Of a DNA stretch of 64,000 nucleotides, positions 18,698 through 28,002 are shown one piece after another (positions within the stretch are counted from its first letter, which is position 1; each line of letters begins with the position of its first letter). This DNA comes from Nocardioidaceae bacterium. GTDB lineage: Bacteria; Actinomycetota; Actinomycetes; Propionibacteriales; Nocardioidaceae. Below the pieces are notes generated by a model. The model made no database searches. It was not told where the DNA came from and saw nothing but the letters and a program-made list of their open reading frames with translations. The DNA lies in the NCBI GenBank assembly GCA_030447805.1, contig JAUJOE010000003.1:1-64000 (forward strand), read 5' to 3'. The position numbers were made by a program, and so were the translations under genes.

Positions 18698-18701
18698 CTG
18701 G

Positions 18702-19685
18702 TCAGACGTCGGACTCCCGCGGCGGTGCAGTGTCGGAGCGGATGTCGATGCGCCAGCCGGTCATCCTGGCCGCCAGCCGCGCGTTCTGGCCCTCCTTGCC
18801 GATCGCCAGCGACAGCTGGTAGTCGGGCACCACGACGCGGGCCGAGCGAGCCGCCTCGTCGACGATATGGACAGAGCTGACGCGGGCCGGTGACAGCGCG
18901 TGGGCGATCATTTTGGCCGGGTCGTCGGACCAGTCGGCGATGTCGATCTTCTCGCCGTGCAGCTCAGCCATCACCGCCCGGACGCGCTGGCCCATGGGGC
19001 CAATGCACGCGCCCTTCGGGTTGACGCCCTCGACCGAGGTGCGCACCGCGATCTTGGTCCGGTGCCCGGCTTCTCGGGCGATCCCGGCGATCTCGACGGT
19101 GCCGTCAGCGATCTCGGGCACCTCCAGGGCGAAAAGTTTCTTGACAAGGTTGGGGTGTGATCGGGACACCATGACCTGCGGCCCCTTGGGACCCTTGCGC
19201 ACCATCACGACCAGGCAGCGGATTCGCTGGCCGTGGTCGTACCGCTCACCGGGGACCCGTTCGGCGGCGGGCAGCACCGCCTCGATCTTGCCGAGGTCGG
19301 CGAAGACCATCGAGGGGTCACGACCTTGCTGGACGACGCCTGAGACGACGTCACCCTCCTTGCCGGAGAACTCCCCGAAACGCAGCTCGTCCTCCGCGTC
19401 GCGCAACCGCTGCAGGATCACCTGCCTGGCGGTGGTGGCGGCGATGCGGCCGAAGCCGGCGGGGTGTCGTCCCACTCCCGGACGACCTCCCCGGACTCGT
19501 CCCGCTCGAACGCCCGCACTGTCACGTGGCCGCTCTTGCGGTCCAGATCGACGCTGGCATCCTCCTGCGCCCCGGAGTGCGCTGGTAGGCCACCAACAGC
19601 GCCTGCTCGATCGCGTCGACAAGCACGTCGAGGAGATCTCCTTCTCTCGCTCGAGGGAGCGCAGGATCGCCATGTCGATGTCCAC
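18702..19685 (-). CDS. nusA: Transcription termination/antitermination factor NusA, frameshifted
   Basis: RNA polymerase-associated RNA-binding protein that affects pausing, termination and antitermination. It starts [18 protein letters not shown]. The N-terminal domain is split over frames ([19 protein letters not shown] in a second frame between about 19575 and 19460), then [20 protein letters not shown] resumes. The S1 domain and KH domains are intact: [20 protein letters not shown] (KH1) and [20 protein letters not shown] (KH2), ending PPRESDV. The length of 327 aa is the short actinobacterial form. rimP ends 3 bp upstream. ylxR should follow directly but an accessory segment begins within a few bases of the stop. 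Confidence 0.93.
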   Translation of the reverse strand: MDIDMAILRSLEREKEISSTCLSTRSSRRCWWPTSALRGAGGCQRRSGPQERPRDSAGVRAGRVRGGRPGVGRHPAGFGRIAATTARQVILQRLRDAEDELRFGEFSGKEGDVVSGVVQQGRDPSMVFADLGKIEAVLPAAERVPGERYDHGQRIRCLVVMVRKGPKGPQVMVSRSHPNLVKKLFALEVPEIADGTVEIAGIAREAGHRTKIAVRTSVEGVNPKGACIGPMGQRVRAVMAELHGEKIDIADWSDDPAKMIAHALSPARVSSVHIVDEAARSARVVVPDYQLSLAIGKEGQNARLAARMTGWRIDIRSDTAPPRESDV

Positions 19686-19688
19686 GGC

Positions 19689-20204
19689 CTACTCCTTCCA
19701 CCCCACGGCGGCGGTGTCCCCGCCTGGGTCAGGGACGGCTGCCCGGGGCCGGTTGAACTCGATCTCAACCTTCGCCTTGGCGACGTCGGCGTACGCGACG
19801 TAGCGTGGCGTGCCGTCGACCATGACGGTCGCGCCGCTCTCGTCGGCTCCGACGATGCGCCCGGTGAAGTCAGCACCCTCCTGCGGCTGAACGCGGACCA
19901 GCCGGTCGAGGTTGCGGCGCCAGTGCCGAGGCTGGGTCAGGGGCCGGTCAACGCCAGGTGAGGTGACCTCGAGCGTGTAGGGGTGGTCGTCGAGCACCCC
20001 GTGTCGGTCGAGCAGTTCGCTCACTAGGGTTGTGGCCTCGGCGATCTCGTCGAGCGTGACCCCGCCGTCCTTGTCGGCGAGCACCCGCACCAACGTGCGA
20101 CGGCCGGCGCTGGACACCTCGACGTCTTCGAGGTCGATGCCGGTGTCGCTGAGCGGCTGACTCAGGATGTCGAGGAGGGCTTCCTTGGGCTGTCGGCCGG
20201 TCAC
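19689..20204 (-). CDS. rimP: Ribosome maturation factor RimP
   Basis: Needed for 30S subunit maturation. The GTG start at 20204 gives MTGRQPKEALLDILSQPLSD. It follows GAGAGG and is preferred because the open frame upstream of it shows no similarity. The conserved core is DLEDVEVSSAGRRTLVRVLA (alpha/beta domain), then LVSELLDRHGVL and YTLEVTSPGVDRPLTQPRHW with the EVSSPGxxRPL motif, and a C-terminal Sm-like barrel containing GRIVGAD. 171 aa, intact. First gene of the rimP-nusA operon; divergent from the lipoprotein at 20335. Confidence 0.95.
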   Translation of the reverse strand: MTGRQPKEALLDILSQPLSDTGIDLEDVEVSSAGRRTLVRVLADKDGGVTLDEIAEATTLVSELLDRHGVLDDHPYTLEVTSPGVDRPLTQPRHWRRNLDRLVRVQPQEGADFTGRIVGADESGATVMVDGTPRYVAYADVAKAKVEIEFNRPRAAVPDPGGDTAAVGWKE

Positions 20205-20334
20205 TGGCAGTCCTCTCGATCTTGTGTTGTCGTCGCGCGGTGTCAGCCTAGCCCGGACGGCGTCCCTGATGCAGGCGCATTGGTACGGTCGCTGGGTGCG
20301 AGCAGCGGCGTTCGGCGACAAGAGGGCAGGTGGA

Positions 20335-20893
20335 GTGTCCGACTCGGAGGCGGAGCAGTCAGCGTCCTCGTCGACCAAGTGGTCAGCCCGCGAGGGCCTG
20401 CTGACCCGACGCCGGTTGATGTCAGTGGCGAGTGCGGCGGGTGTCGTCGCGGGGCTCAGCGCCTGCACGCCCTCTCCCGAACACACGGGCCGACGCCGTA
20501 CGCCGACATCCACCGTTGCACTCCGCGATGACGTCGGGCTCCTCGTCGGCGCCATCACGGGTGAGGAGGTGCTGTTGGCCTACTGCGCCGCGGTGATCGA
20601 CCGGCACCCGGAGCTGGCAGCTGCTGTGCGACCGGTCCGCCAACGACAGCGCGAGCACGTCGACGTACTGCGGGCCGCGTTGCGCCGACTCGACCCGCCC
20701 ACGGCACAGCGCCGGTTCGTCGTACCCGCGGGTCGCAGGTCCGCTCCAGACACGGCTCATCCGGAGAGTCGACGCCGCCCGGCGCGACCGGTTCGGCGAC
20801 TGCCTGGCTGCGAGTCCGGTCCGCTCGCCCGGCTGCTCGCGTCGGCGGCGGCTTCCACGCCGTGACCGCCGACCTGCTTCGGGTGCAGCAATG
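20335..20893 (+). CDS. Lipoprotein, probably ferritin-like, frameshifted
   Basis: The N-terminus has a twin-arginine-like signal, LLTRRRLMSVASAAGVVAGL, ending in the lipobox LSAC. The mature part has helical segments VGLLVGAITGEEVLLAYCAA and RQRQREHVDVLRAALRRLD, consistent with a ferritin-like helical bundle. Near 20745 an indel is likely; the alternative frame gives VDAARRDRFGDCLAASPVRS and ends LLRVQQ with its TGA overlapping the ATG of the next gene. Actinobacteria commonly pair such a gene with a DUF4439 gene beside rimP. The start could also be the GTG at 20296. Role unknown. Confidence 0.6.
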
Positions 20894-21416
20894 ACCGCCC
20901 TGGCCGCGTTGCAGGACTGCCTGGCTGCAGAACACGCCGCGATCTATGGGTACGGCGTTCTCGGCGGCGTCCTGGGCGGTGATAGCAACGCGGCGAGCGA
21001 CCAGGCGCTGGCCGCCGGCAGAACGGCCTACGCCACGTCGTTCCCCCATACGTCGCGCACCGCGCCAGACGGGACGAGCTGACCGCTCTGATGTAGTTGG
21101 CGTCGCACCGCTGGGGCGGCGACGTCGACCCGGTCTTCGGCAGAACCTGCCTACGCCACACCTTTCCCGATCACAGGAACTCCAGACTGTCGCCGACTCG
21201 GCCGACACATCGAGCACCGCACAGCGGCGGTCTACTCGTTCGCGGTGCATCGCCCGCTGCTCACGCAGGCTCACCTCGCGGGTGTCCTGGCCACGGATGG
21301 CGGAGACCGTGCGCGGCACCCGCCGGATGCTCGCCAACGCTTTGTTAGACGCCGCTCGCCGCGAGGTCCGCTGGGGCGGCGAGGCGCAAGCCTTCCCTGG
21401 GGTCACCGAGAGCTGA
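20891..21416 (+). CDS. DUF4439 (ferritin-like) protein, frameshifted
   Basis: It opens MTALAALQDCLAAEHAAIYG followed by YGVLGGVLGG, the first helix of DUF4439, a ferritin-like domain with an Ala/Glu-rich helix (LAAEHAAIYGYG). The frame then breaks; other frames supply VYSFAVHRPLLTQAHLAGVL and a C-terminus AARREVRWGGEAQAFPGVTE. At least two indels are needed, near 21020 and 21310. Its ATG overlaps the stop of the upstream lipoprotein (ATGA), suggesting translational coupling. Function unknown; the family is found next to rimP in many actinobacteria. Confidence 0.65.
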
Positions 21417-21473
21417 CATGACTCGGATCTTGGCGTAGAAGCCCCCGCCCGCGAGGATCCGAGCCTTGCGCCG

Positions 21474-23258
21474 CTAGGACGACGTAGGACTCGAATCTCG
21501 GCGCAAGAGCCGGGTGAGGTGGTCGACCGCTGACCCGACGGGCACGTCGTCTCGGCCCGCCGTAGCGCGGTCTCTGATCTCGACCAGACCGTCGGCGAGA
21601 CCCTTGCCGACGACGACGATCGTCGGCACCCCGATCAGTTCGGCGTCGGTGAACTTCACGCCGGGTGAGACCTTGCGTCGGTCGTCGAGCAGCACCGTCA
21701 GGCCCGCTGACTCCAGCTCCGCCGTGAGCCGTTCAGCGGTCTCGTAGACCTCCGCCTCCTTGCCGGTGGCGACCAGGTGTACGTCGGCCGGGCTCACCTC
21801 GCGCGGCCAGATGATGCCCGCCGCGTCGTGCGAGTTCTCCACCAGGGCGGCGACGGCACGGGAGACGCCGACGCCGTACGAGCCCATCGTCACCGTCACG
21901 AGCCTTCCCGACTCGTCGAGCACCTGTAGTCCGAGCGCCTCGGCGAACCGCTTGCCGAGCTGGAAGATATGGCCCATCTCGATGCCACGAGCGAGCACCA
22001 GTGCCGCCCCGTCGACCGGGCAGGCGTCGCCTTCGCGCACGTCGGCCGCCTCGATCGTGCCGTCAGTGCGGAAGTCGCGCCCAGCGACCAGATCGATGAC
22101 GTGCCTGCCGTCGACGTCGGCTCCGGTGACCCACCGAGTGCCATCGACGACGCGGGGGTCGACCAGGTAGCGAATCCGCGACAAGTTTTTCGCACCGAGC
22201 ACGCCGGGGCCGATGTAGCCCCTGACCAGCGTCGGGTGGGCGGCGAAGTCGGTGTCGGTGAAGGGCTCGGCCTCCGCGGGCTCGAGCTGGGCCTGCAGCC
22301 GCTTCATGTCCACGTCGCGGTCGCCCGGAACGCCGACTGCCAGCGGCTCCCGGGTGCCGTCGGGGTGGACGACCATCACGACGACGTTCTTCAGAGTGTC
22401 GTGAGCCGCCCACTTGCGGTCGTCGCGGGGAAAGGCGTCGTTGAGGTGGTCAACCAGCGTCTGGATCGTGGGGGTGTCGGGGGTGTCTTCGACGTGCGCG
22501 GCGGGCACGTCGTCGTACGGCAGTTCCGGAGGAACGGCAACGCGCACGGCTTCGACGTTCGCGGCGTAGTCGCAGCCGCTGCACCGGACGTAGGTGTCCT
22601 CACCGTTGACTGCGCTGGCGAGGAACTCCTCGCTGGCCGAGCCCCCATCGCGCCCGACATCGCCTTGACGATGACGTAGTCGAGGCCGAGTCGGTCGAAG
22701 ATCTTGATGTAGGCGTTGCGGTGGGCTTCGTAGGATTCCAGGAACGCCTCGTCGGTGACGTCGAACGAGTAGGAGTCCTTCATCACGAACTCGCGACCCC
22801 GCAAGATGCCCGCCCTGGGTCGCGCCTCGTCGCGGTACTTCGTCTGGATCTGGTACAGCGACAGCGGCAGATCCTTGTAGGACGAGTAGAGGTCCTTCAC
22901 CAGCAGCGTGAACATCTCCTCGTGCGTGGGCCCGAGAAGGTAGTCGTCACCTTTGCGGTCCTTGAGCCGGAAGATGCTGGGGCCGTACTCGGTCCACCGG
23001 TTCGACGCCTCGTAGGGCTCGCGGGGCAGCAACGCGGGGAAGTGCACCTCCTGCGCGCCCATGGCGTCCATCTCCTGGCGAACGATCCGCTCCACGTTGC
23101 GCAGCACCCGATAACCGAGCGGCAGCCACGAGGTAAATCCCAGGCGCCGCCCGCCGGATGTACCCTGCACGCACCAGGAGGCGGTGGCTCGGCAGCTCGG
23201 CGTCCACCGGATCCTCGCGCAGGGTGCGAAGGAACAGCGACGACATACGCAACGGCAC
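21474..23258 (-). CDS. proS: Prolyl-tRNA synthetase, frameshifted
   Basis: Charges tRNA-Pro; class II synthetase with the bacterial editing insertion. It begins [20 protein letters not shown]. After an indel near 23150 it continues [20 protein letters not shown], then [20 protein letters not shown] (motif 2 region) and [21 protein letters not shown] shift near 22640 leads to the editing domain ([20 protein letters not shown] nearby), then [20 protein letters not shown] (motif 3) and the anticodon-binding domain with [20 protein letters not shown]. About 590 aa, normal for the family. Convergent with the DUF4439 gene. Confidence 0.94.
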
Positions 23259-23354
23259 AGCGACTCCTGGTGGCGGGTGATGCTGATGTGCGGTTGAGGA
23301 TACGCCGAGACCCCAGCGGCCTCACCTGAGTTTCACGTACGGCGACCGGCCGGG

Positions 23355-24686
23355 CTACTCCCCTTCGACGACGCCATGGGCGAAGGCATGCTCCAGGTTG
23401 ACAGCTGCCTTGACCCGCTGCCTTGTCGCGGCAAGCTCGGGGTGCCATTCGGCGTCGGACGGGTCAGTCAGGCTCTGCGGCACGTTGAGCAACCGCATCG
23501 GGTGGACCTCGTCGAAGGGCGTGATCATCGTCGGGATGTACTCGAGCTTCGTCACCTCGAAGCTGCCGTCGCGCCGCTCCCGGAACGTTACCCGGCAGGT
23601 GTTGCCGTCGTACACCCCCTCCACCGCGGTGTCCTGCTGGGCCACCGCGTTGCCGAGCCCGTAGACGACCCAGGTGCCGTTGACCCGGTCGTACGGTTGC
23701 ACGACGTGCGCGTGGTGGCCGTAGATGAAGTCGATGTCGGGTGACTTGGTGAGCTGCTCGGCGATGGCGACCTGGTCGCTCGACGGCTCGTGGGTGTACT
23801 CCAGACCCCAGTGCAGGGCCACCACGACGACATCCGCGCCTGCCGAGCGGGCCTTGGCTGCCATCCGAATGATCTTGTCGGGCTTGATCAGCGGCACCGA
23901 CCACGGCGCCTCGTCAGGGATGTGGATGCCGTTCGTCCCATACGTCGCGGAGATGACGCCGACCGAGACGCCCCCCACGTCCAGCACCAGCGGCGTGATC
24001 GACTCCTTTCTCGTCTTTGCCGTCCCGGCAGTGGCGATGCCCGCCTCGTCGAAGTCGCGCAGGGTGCGGACGAGACCCTCGAAGCCCTGGTCGATGCTGT
24101 GGTTCGAGGCGGTCGTGCAGACGTCGTAACCGGCCCACTTCAGCGCGGGCACGATCGCCGGCGGCACCGAGAAGACGGGGTAGCTGTAGAACGGACCGCC
24201 CGGTGGAGCCAACGGCGTCTCCATGTGGCAGATCGCGAGGTCGGCTTGCGAGACCACCGGCCGCATGTCGTGCAGCAGCGGCCGGAAGTCCATGACACCG
24301 CGTCCGGTGTTCGAGGCGTCGATGCGCGCGGTCTCCCACAGTCCCGAGTGCAGCAGCATGTCACCGCTCATCACCATCGTGATCTCGCGCGGGTCGAACG
24401 GCTCCCGGGTCGGAGGAGGGCCGGACGGCTTCCCGGGCCTCCCGGGGGACGTGGAGTTGTTGTTGGGGCTCGACGATGCGTTGGAGACCTCTGGGGCCGG
24501 GGACTTCTCGAGGGTCGACGAGGACGGGCCGCCGGCTCGACTCGAGTCGGGTGCGGCCGGCGTACACGCGGCGAGCAGGCCTACCGCCAGCGCGCCCACC
24601 AGTGCCCGCGAAGTTCGGCGTCGGGGCAGGTCAAAGCGCGCGCGGTCGCCAGGGCGTGTTCGGCGAGGCCGGGTTCGCGCGGTCAT
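23355..24686 (-). CDS. CapA family lipoprotein, metallophosphatase fold
   Basis: The ATG at 24686 precedes a basic N-terminus and the signal ALVGALAVGLLAAC with lipobox LAAC. A Ser/Pro/Asn-rich spacer follows, then the CapA/PgsA-like domain: ITMVMSGDMLLHSGLWETA (G-D metal motif), LAICHMETPL (N/H-x-E), YDVCTTASNHSIDQGFEGLV (ASNHS), VVVALHWGLEY (HWG) and DFIYGHHAHVVQPYDRVNGT (GHHAH). CapA relatives take part in poly-gamma-glutamate capsule synthesis; in actinobacteria the role is not established. About 443 aa, intact. It is divergent from the GNAT gene at 24753. Confidence 0.9.
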   Translation of the reverse strand: MTARTRPRRTRPGDRARFDLPRRRTSRALVGALAVGLLAACTPAAPDSSRAGGPSSSTLEKSPAPEVSNASSSPNNNSTSPGRPGKPSGPPPTREPFDPREITMVMSGDMLLHSGLWETARIDASNTGRGVMDFRPLLHDMRPVVSQADLAICHMETPLAPPGGPFYSYPVFSVPPAIVPALKWAGYDVCTTASNHSIDQGFEGLVRTLRDFDEAGIATAGTAKTRKESITPLVLDVGGVSVGVISATYGTNGIHIPDEAPWSVPLIKPDKIIRMAAKARSAGADVVVVALHWGLEYTHEPSSDQVAIAEQLTKSPDIDFIYGHHAHVVQPYDRVNGTWVVYGLGNAVAQQDTAVEGVYDGNTCRVTFRERRDGSFEVTKLEYIPTMITPFDEVHPMRLLNVPQSLTDPSDAEWHPELAATRQRVKAAVNLEHAFAHGVVEGE

Positions 24687-24752
24687 TCTCCCAGCATGAC
24701 AGCCGGTGCCGCTCGGAGCGCGTAGGCTCCGGTCGCAGGAGGTGACGGCAGC

Positions 24753-25598
24753 GTGGCGACGACGCAGCAACGCGCGCGCGTGCTCGGCCCGGCCGACCTC
24801 CCCGAAGTCCGTCGCCTCCTCGCCCGAGACCCCGTCACCCATGTGTTCGTCGATCACCGTGTTCGGGTGACCCAGCTCGAACCCCGCTGGCTCGGTGGCG
24901 AGGTGTGGGGGTACGGCGACGAGCGGGGACTCGCGGCGATGTGTCACGCCGCGGCGAACCTGTCGCCGGTTGAGGCCAGCGCCGATGCACTTGCCGCCTT
25001 CGCGGCCCTTGCGTTGGCCCAAGGCCGAAAGTGCGGCTCGATCATGGGCCCGCACCAGCAGGTCATGGACCTGTGGCGGCTGCTCGAACAGGAATGGGGC
25101 CCGGCGCGGTCGGTCCGGCCGCGGCAACCGTTCCTGGTGCTGGAATCGGCGCCCCGCGTGACGCCGTCACCCGACGTACGCCGAGCCCGCGCCCGCGACA
25201 TCGACACTTTGTATCCCGCATGCGTGGCGATGTACACCGAGGAACTGGGCGTCTCCCCCGAGGCGGGTGGTGGGGCGGAGGCGTACCGGGCTCGGATTGC
25301 TCAACTCATCTCCCGGGGCCATGCCTTCGTGCACCTCCGCGGCGACGAGGTGGTGTTCAAGGCCGAGCTGGGCGCGGTCACGCCGCACGCCAGCCAGCTG
25401 CAAAGCGTGTGGGTGAACCCGCGCTACCGCGGCCATGGCTTGGCCGCTGCTGGAGTGGCGGCGGTCTGTGCGGCGGCGCTGAAGGACTTCGCCCCGGTGG
25501 TGTCGCTCTACGTCAACGAGCACAATGAACCGGCTCGCCGTGCCTACGACCGGGTCGGCTTCACCGAGACCGGCCGATTCGCGACCATCCTGTTCTAG
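24753..25598 (+). CDS. DUF4081 domain GNAT acetyltransferase
   Basis: The N-terminal DUF4081 part reads VLGPADLPEVRRLLARDPVT, HVFVDHRV and LGGEVWGYGDERGLAAMCHA. The C-terminal GNAT domain has FVHLRGDEVVFKAELGAVTP, QLQSVWVNPRYRGHGLAAAG (acetyl-CoA loop RGHG) and LYVNEHNEPARRAYDRVGF. 281 aa, intact. Actinobacteria keep this gene beside ispG (as Rv2867c next to gcpE in M. tuberculosis). Here it is on the opposite strand to ispG, and a VOC/RHH operon is inserted between them. The substrate is unknown. Confidence 0.9.
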   Translation: MATTQQRARVLGPADLPEVRRLLARDPVTHVFVDHRVRVTQLEPRWLGGEVWGYGDERGLAAMCHAAANLSPVEASADALAAFAALALAQGRKCGSIMGPHQQVMDLWRLLEQEWGPARSVRPRQPFLVLESAPRVTPSPDVRRARARDIDTLYPACVAMYTEELGVSPEAGGGAEAYRARIAQLISRGHAFVHLRGDEVVFKAELGAVTPHASQLQSVWVNPRYRGHGLAAAGVAAVCAAALKDFAPVVSLYVNEHNEPARRAYDRVGFTETGRFATILF

Positions 25599-25613
25599 CG
25601 GGTGTGAGCCTTC

Positions 25614-25700
25614 TAGCGCGGTGTGACCTTGATGATCTTGTCGGTGCCGCTGCCGTTGGCCGTGGTGACCAGCAGCGCGGTAAACGGCTGCTGCATGACG
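25614..25700 (-). pseudogene. Short C-terminal protein fragment of unknown origin
   Basis: On the minus strand a frame reads QQPFTALLVTTANGSGTDKI and ends IKVTPR before a stop. It looks like a genuine protein C-terminus but no matching upstream domain exists before the VOC gene. It may be a relic of a gene displaced when the VOC operon arrived. The evidence is weak. Confidence 0.25.
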
Positions 25701-25744
25701 CCACCCTCGACCCTTCACCGCGATGAGCCGGTGAACGTACGTCG

Positions 25745-26518
25745 TCAGGGTGCCTCCGGCGCTTGGTGGACCTGGACCTGCTGGCCGTCGGGGTCGGTCA
25801 CCGTGAGGAAGGAGCCGAACTCCTCCCGCGTGATCGGAGCGTCGAAACCGCTCTCGGTTAGGCGTCGTGCCACGTCGGCCAGCGCCTCGGTGGTCTGGAA
25901 GGTCAGCTGAACGGTGGCGGCTCCGGGCTTCTCCACGATTGGTAGGTCCTCGGCGTACACGTAGTGCAGCCCCACCAGGCCGTGCTCGCCATCGGCGGCG
26001 GCGTACGTCACGTAGTACTCGTTCGACTCACCGCGTCTCGTCAGACCGAGAGCCTCCAGGAAACCGCAGTAGGGACCCTGCGGGTCGGTGAACCGTACCG
26101 GTGAGACTCGCAGCGCGCTCGGCTCGACCTCGCCGCCGAGGCGGCGGTAGCCGTAGAGATCCTCGGACTGCTCGTTCACGATGATGGTGTCACCGACGGG
26201 ATCGCGGCAGTCCAACGCTCGACCGTACGCCTCGTCGTACACGGTAACCCCCTCGATGCCGGCCGTCTTGAGCCGATCAGCCAGGGCGTCGACGTCGTCG
26301 GTCTCGAAGCTGAGATGCGTCTCCCCGTGCCCGTGCCCCGCTCCCGTCGCCGAGGTCGCGGCCGAGTGCAACGCGGCCATGCCGCCGCCGGAAACCATGT
26401 CGACCCAGCCGCCGGCCTCCGCCTCGATGCGGGGCCGCAAACCAAGCAACTCGAGAAACGCCTGCATTGCCTTGACGTCGTCGGTGAATCGAATCGGTTG
26501 CACAACGATCGCGCTCAT
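25745..26518 (-). CDS. VOC family (glyoxalase/dioxygenase fold) protein, two tandem domains
   Basis: A 257-aa intact protein with two vicinal-oxygen-chelate modules. Module 1 is [20 protein letters not shown] through [18 protein letters not shown] and GDTIIVNEQ. Module 2 is [20 protein letters not shown] through [20 protein letters not shown] and [19 protein letters not shown]. Metal-ligand positions are only partly conserved (His in GETHLSF), so it may bind a ligand and not catalyse. Its ATG overlaps the stop of the upstream RHH gene by four bases (ATGA), so the pair is a translationally coupled operon. Confidence 0.85.
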   Translation of the reverse strand: MSAIVVQPIRFTDDVKAMQAFLELLGLRPRIEAEAGGWVDMVSGGGMAALHSAATSATGAGHGHGETHLSFETDDVDALADRLKTAGIEGVTVYDEAYGRALDCRDPVGDTIIVNEQSEDLYGYRRLGGEVEPSALRVSPVRFTDPQGPYCGFLEALGLTRRGESNEYYVTYAAADGEHGLVGLHYVYAEDLPIVEKPGAATVQLTFQTTEALADVARRLTESGFDAPITREEFGSFLTVTDPDGQQVQVHQAPEAP

Positions 26519-26685
26519 CCTCTGGCCTCTCCATGTCTGCTCAGGTACTCGGTGAGGGCACGCTCGACGAGGGCCGACAGGCTGGTGTTCTCGTCGATGG
26601 CCTTGTGTTTTGTACGGCGGACCAGGTCGGCAGGCAGGTAGACGTTGAACTGTGCCTTGCCCGGTCCTTTCTCGGTTGCTCCCAT
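26515..26685 (-). CDS. Ribbon-helix-helix DNA-binding protein, 56 aa
   Basis: A small gene read on the minus strand: [20 protein letters not shown], then [20 protein letters not shown], then [16 protein letters not shown]. The strand [11 protein letters not shown] followed by two helices with [12 protein letters not shown] is a textbook RHH (CopG/Arc-like) dimer. The stop overlaps the start of the VOC gene (ATGA). The promoter directly upstream contains a 12-bp perfect palindrome at 26696-26707 that is a good autoregulatory operator candidate. It could be an antitoxin-type RHH, but the partner is a VOC protein and not a toxin. Confidence 0.8.
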   Translation of the reverse strand: MGATEKGPGKAQFNVYLPADLVRRTKHKAIDENTSLSALVERALTEYLSRHGEARG

Positions 26686-26692
26686 GGCTACT

Positions 26693-26721
26693 TTTCTAGC
26701 ATGCTAGCAGCGTGGTGTCAA
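26693..26721 (-). promoter_or_regulatory. Promoter of the RHH/VOC operon, leaderless, with palindrome
   Basis: On the minus strand TTGACA (26716-26721) is followed after exactly 17 bases by TAGAAA (26693-26698). The ATG of the RHH gene begins 7 bases past the -10 box, so the transcript should start at or one base from the start codon. The perfect palindrome CTAGCATGCTAG (26696-26707) overlaps the -10 box and spacer, where a bound RHH dimer would block polymerase. Confidence 0.7.
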
Positions 26722-26822
26722 GGCCCGCCGCTGTGACGGCCAAGGTTGGAGAGACGTCAATGAGTGGCCGACGCGCCGACGAACTTGGGCCGTTGCTGAC
26801 GTGTCGGCGGAAGAGGGAGCGG

Positions 26823-27998
26823 TCAGGAGACGGTGACGACGGGGCCGCCGGCGACCGACGACTGGCCGGACTCGTCGACGGGTGCGCCCATCTCATCAGC
26901 TATCCGCATGGCCTCGTCGATGAGGGTCTCAACGATCATCGACTCGGGCACTGTCTTGATGACCTCGCCCCGCACGAAGATCTGGCCCTTGCCGTTGCCC
27001 GAGGCAACGCCGAGGTCGGCTTCTCGTGCCTCGCCGGGCCCGTTGACCACGCAGCCCATCACGGCTACCCGCAGCGGCACCTCCATGCCCTCGAGCCCGG
27101 CGGTAACCTGCTCAGCCAGCGTGTAGACGTCGACCTGCGCTCGACCGCAGGAGGGACACGAGACGATCTCCAGCCGCCGCTGCCTCAAGTTGAGCGACTC
27201 AAGGATCTGCAGGCCGACCTTGACCTCTTCGACCGGCGGCGCTGACAGCGAGACGCGGATCGTGTCGCCGATGCCTTGCGACAGCAGCGCACCGAAGGCG
27301 ACCGAGGACTTGATCGTGCCCTGGAAGGCGAGGACCGGCCTCGGTGACGCCCAGGTGCAGCGGCCAGTCCCCCGCCTCGGACAGCAGCTCGTACGCGCGC
27401 ACCATCACGACCGGGTCGTTGTGCTTGACCGAGATCTTGAAGTCGTGGAAGTCGTGCTCCTCGAACAGCGACGCCTCCCAGACTGCCGACTCCACCAGCG
27501 CCTCCGGCGTGGCCTTGCCGTGCTTCTGCAGCAGCCGCGGGTCGAGCGAGCCCGCGTTGACGCCGATCCGGATCGAGGTGCCGCGGTCCTTGGCGGCGGC
27601 GGCGATCTGCTTGACCTGGTCGTCGAACTTGCGGATGTTGCCGGGTTGACCCGGACCGCCGCGCAGCCGGCGTCGATCGCCGCGAACACGTACTTCGGCT
27701 GGAAGTGGATGTCGGCGATGACAGGGATCTGCGAGTGCTGGGCGATCGCCGGCAGCGCTTCGGCGTCGTCCTGGCTGGGGCACGCAACTCGCACGATGTC
27801 GCAGCCCGAGGCCGTCAGTTCGGCGATCTGCTGCAGGGTGGCATTGACGTCAGCGGTGAGCGTCGTCGTCATCGACTGGACGGAGATCGGCGCGTCGCCG
27901 CCGACGAGCACCTTGCCGACCCTGATCTGTCGGGTCGTGCGGGCGCGGCGCCAGCACCGGACGGGTGCGGCCGGCATACCGAGATCAATGCTGGTCAT
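26823..27998 (-). CDS. ispG: 4-hydroxy-3-methylbut-2-enyl diphosphate synthase, frameshifted
   Basis: MEP-pathway iron-sulfur enzyme. The start ATG at 27998 gives MTSIDLGMP, then [23 protein letters not shown] and [20 protein letters not shown]. An indel near 27650 moves to the frame with [20 protein letters not shown] and [20 protein letters not shown]. Another near 27335 moves to the frame with [11 protein letters not shown] and [20 protein letters not shown], which carry the [4Fe-4S] cysteines. Overall length of about 390 aa is normal. It is 4 bp downstream of rseP, with dxr upstream again, so two MEP-pathway genes flank the protease. Confidence 0.94.
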
Positions 27999-28002
27999 GC
28001 GC

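Noticed and set aside
23355-25127. Full 590-codon version of the CapA frame
   Set aside because: The first 147 codons run antisense to the GNAT gene. The signal peptide with lipobox fixes the start at 24686.
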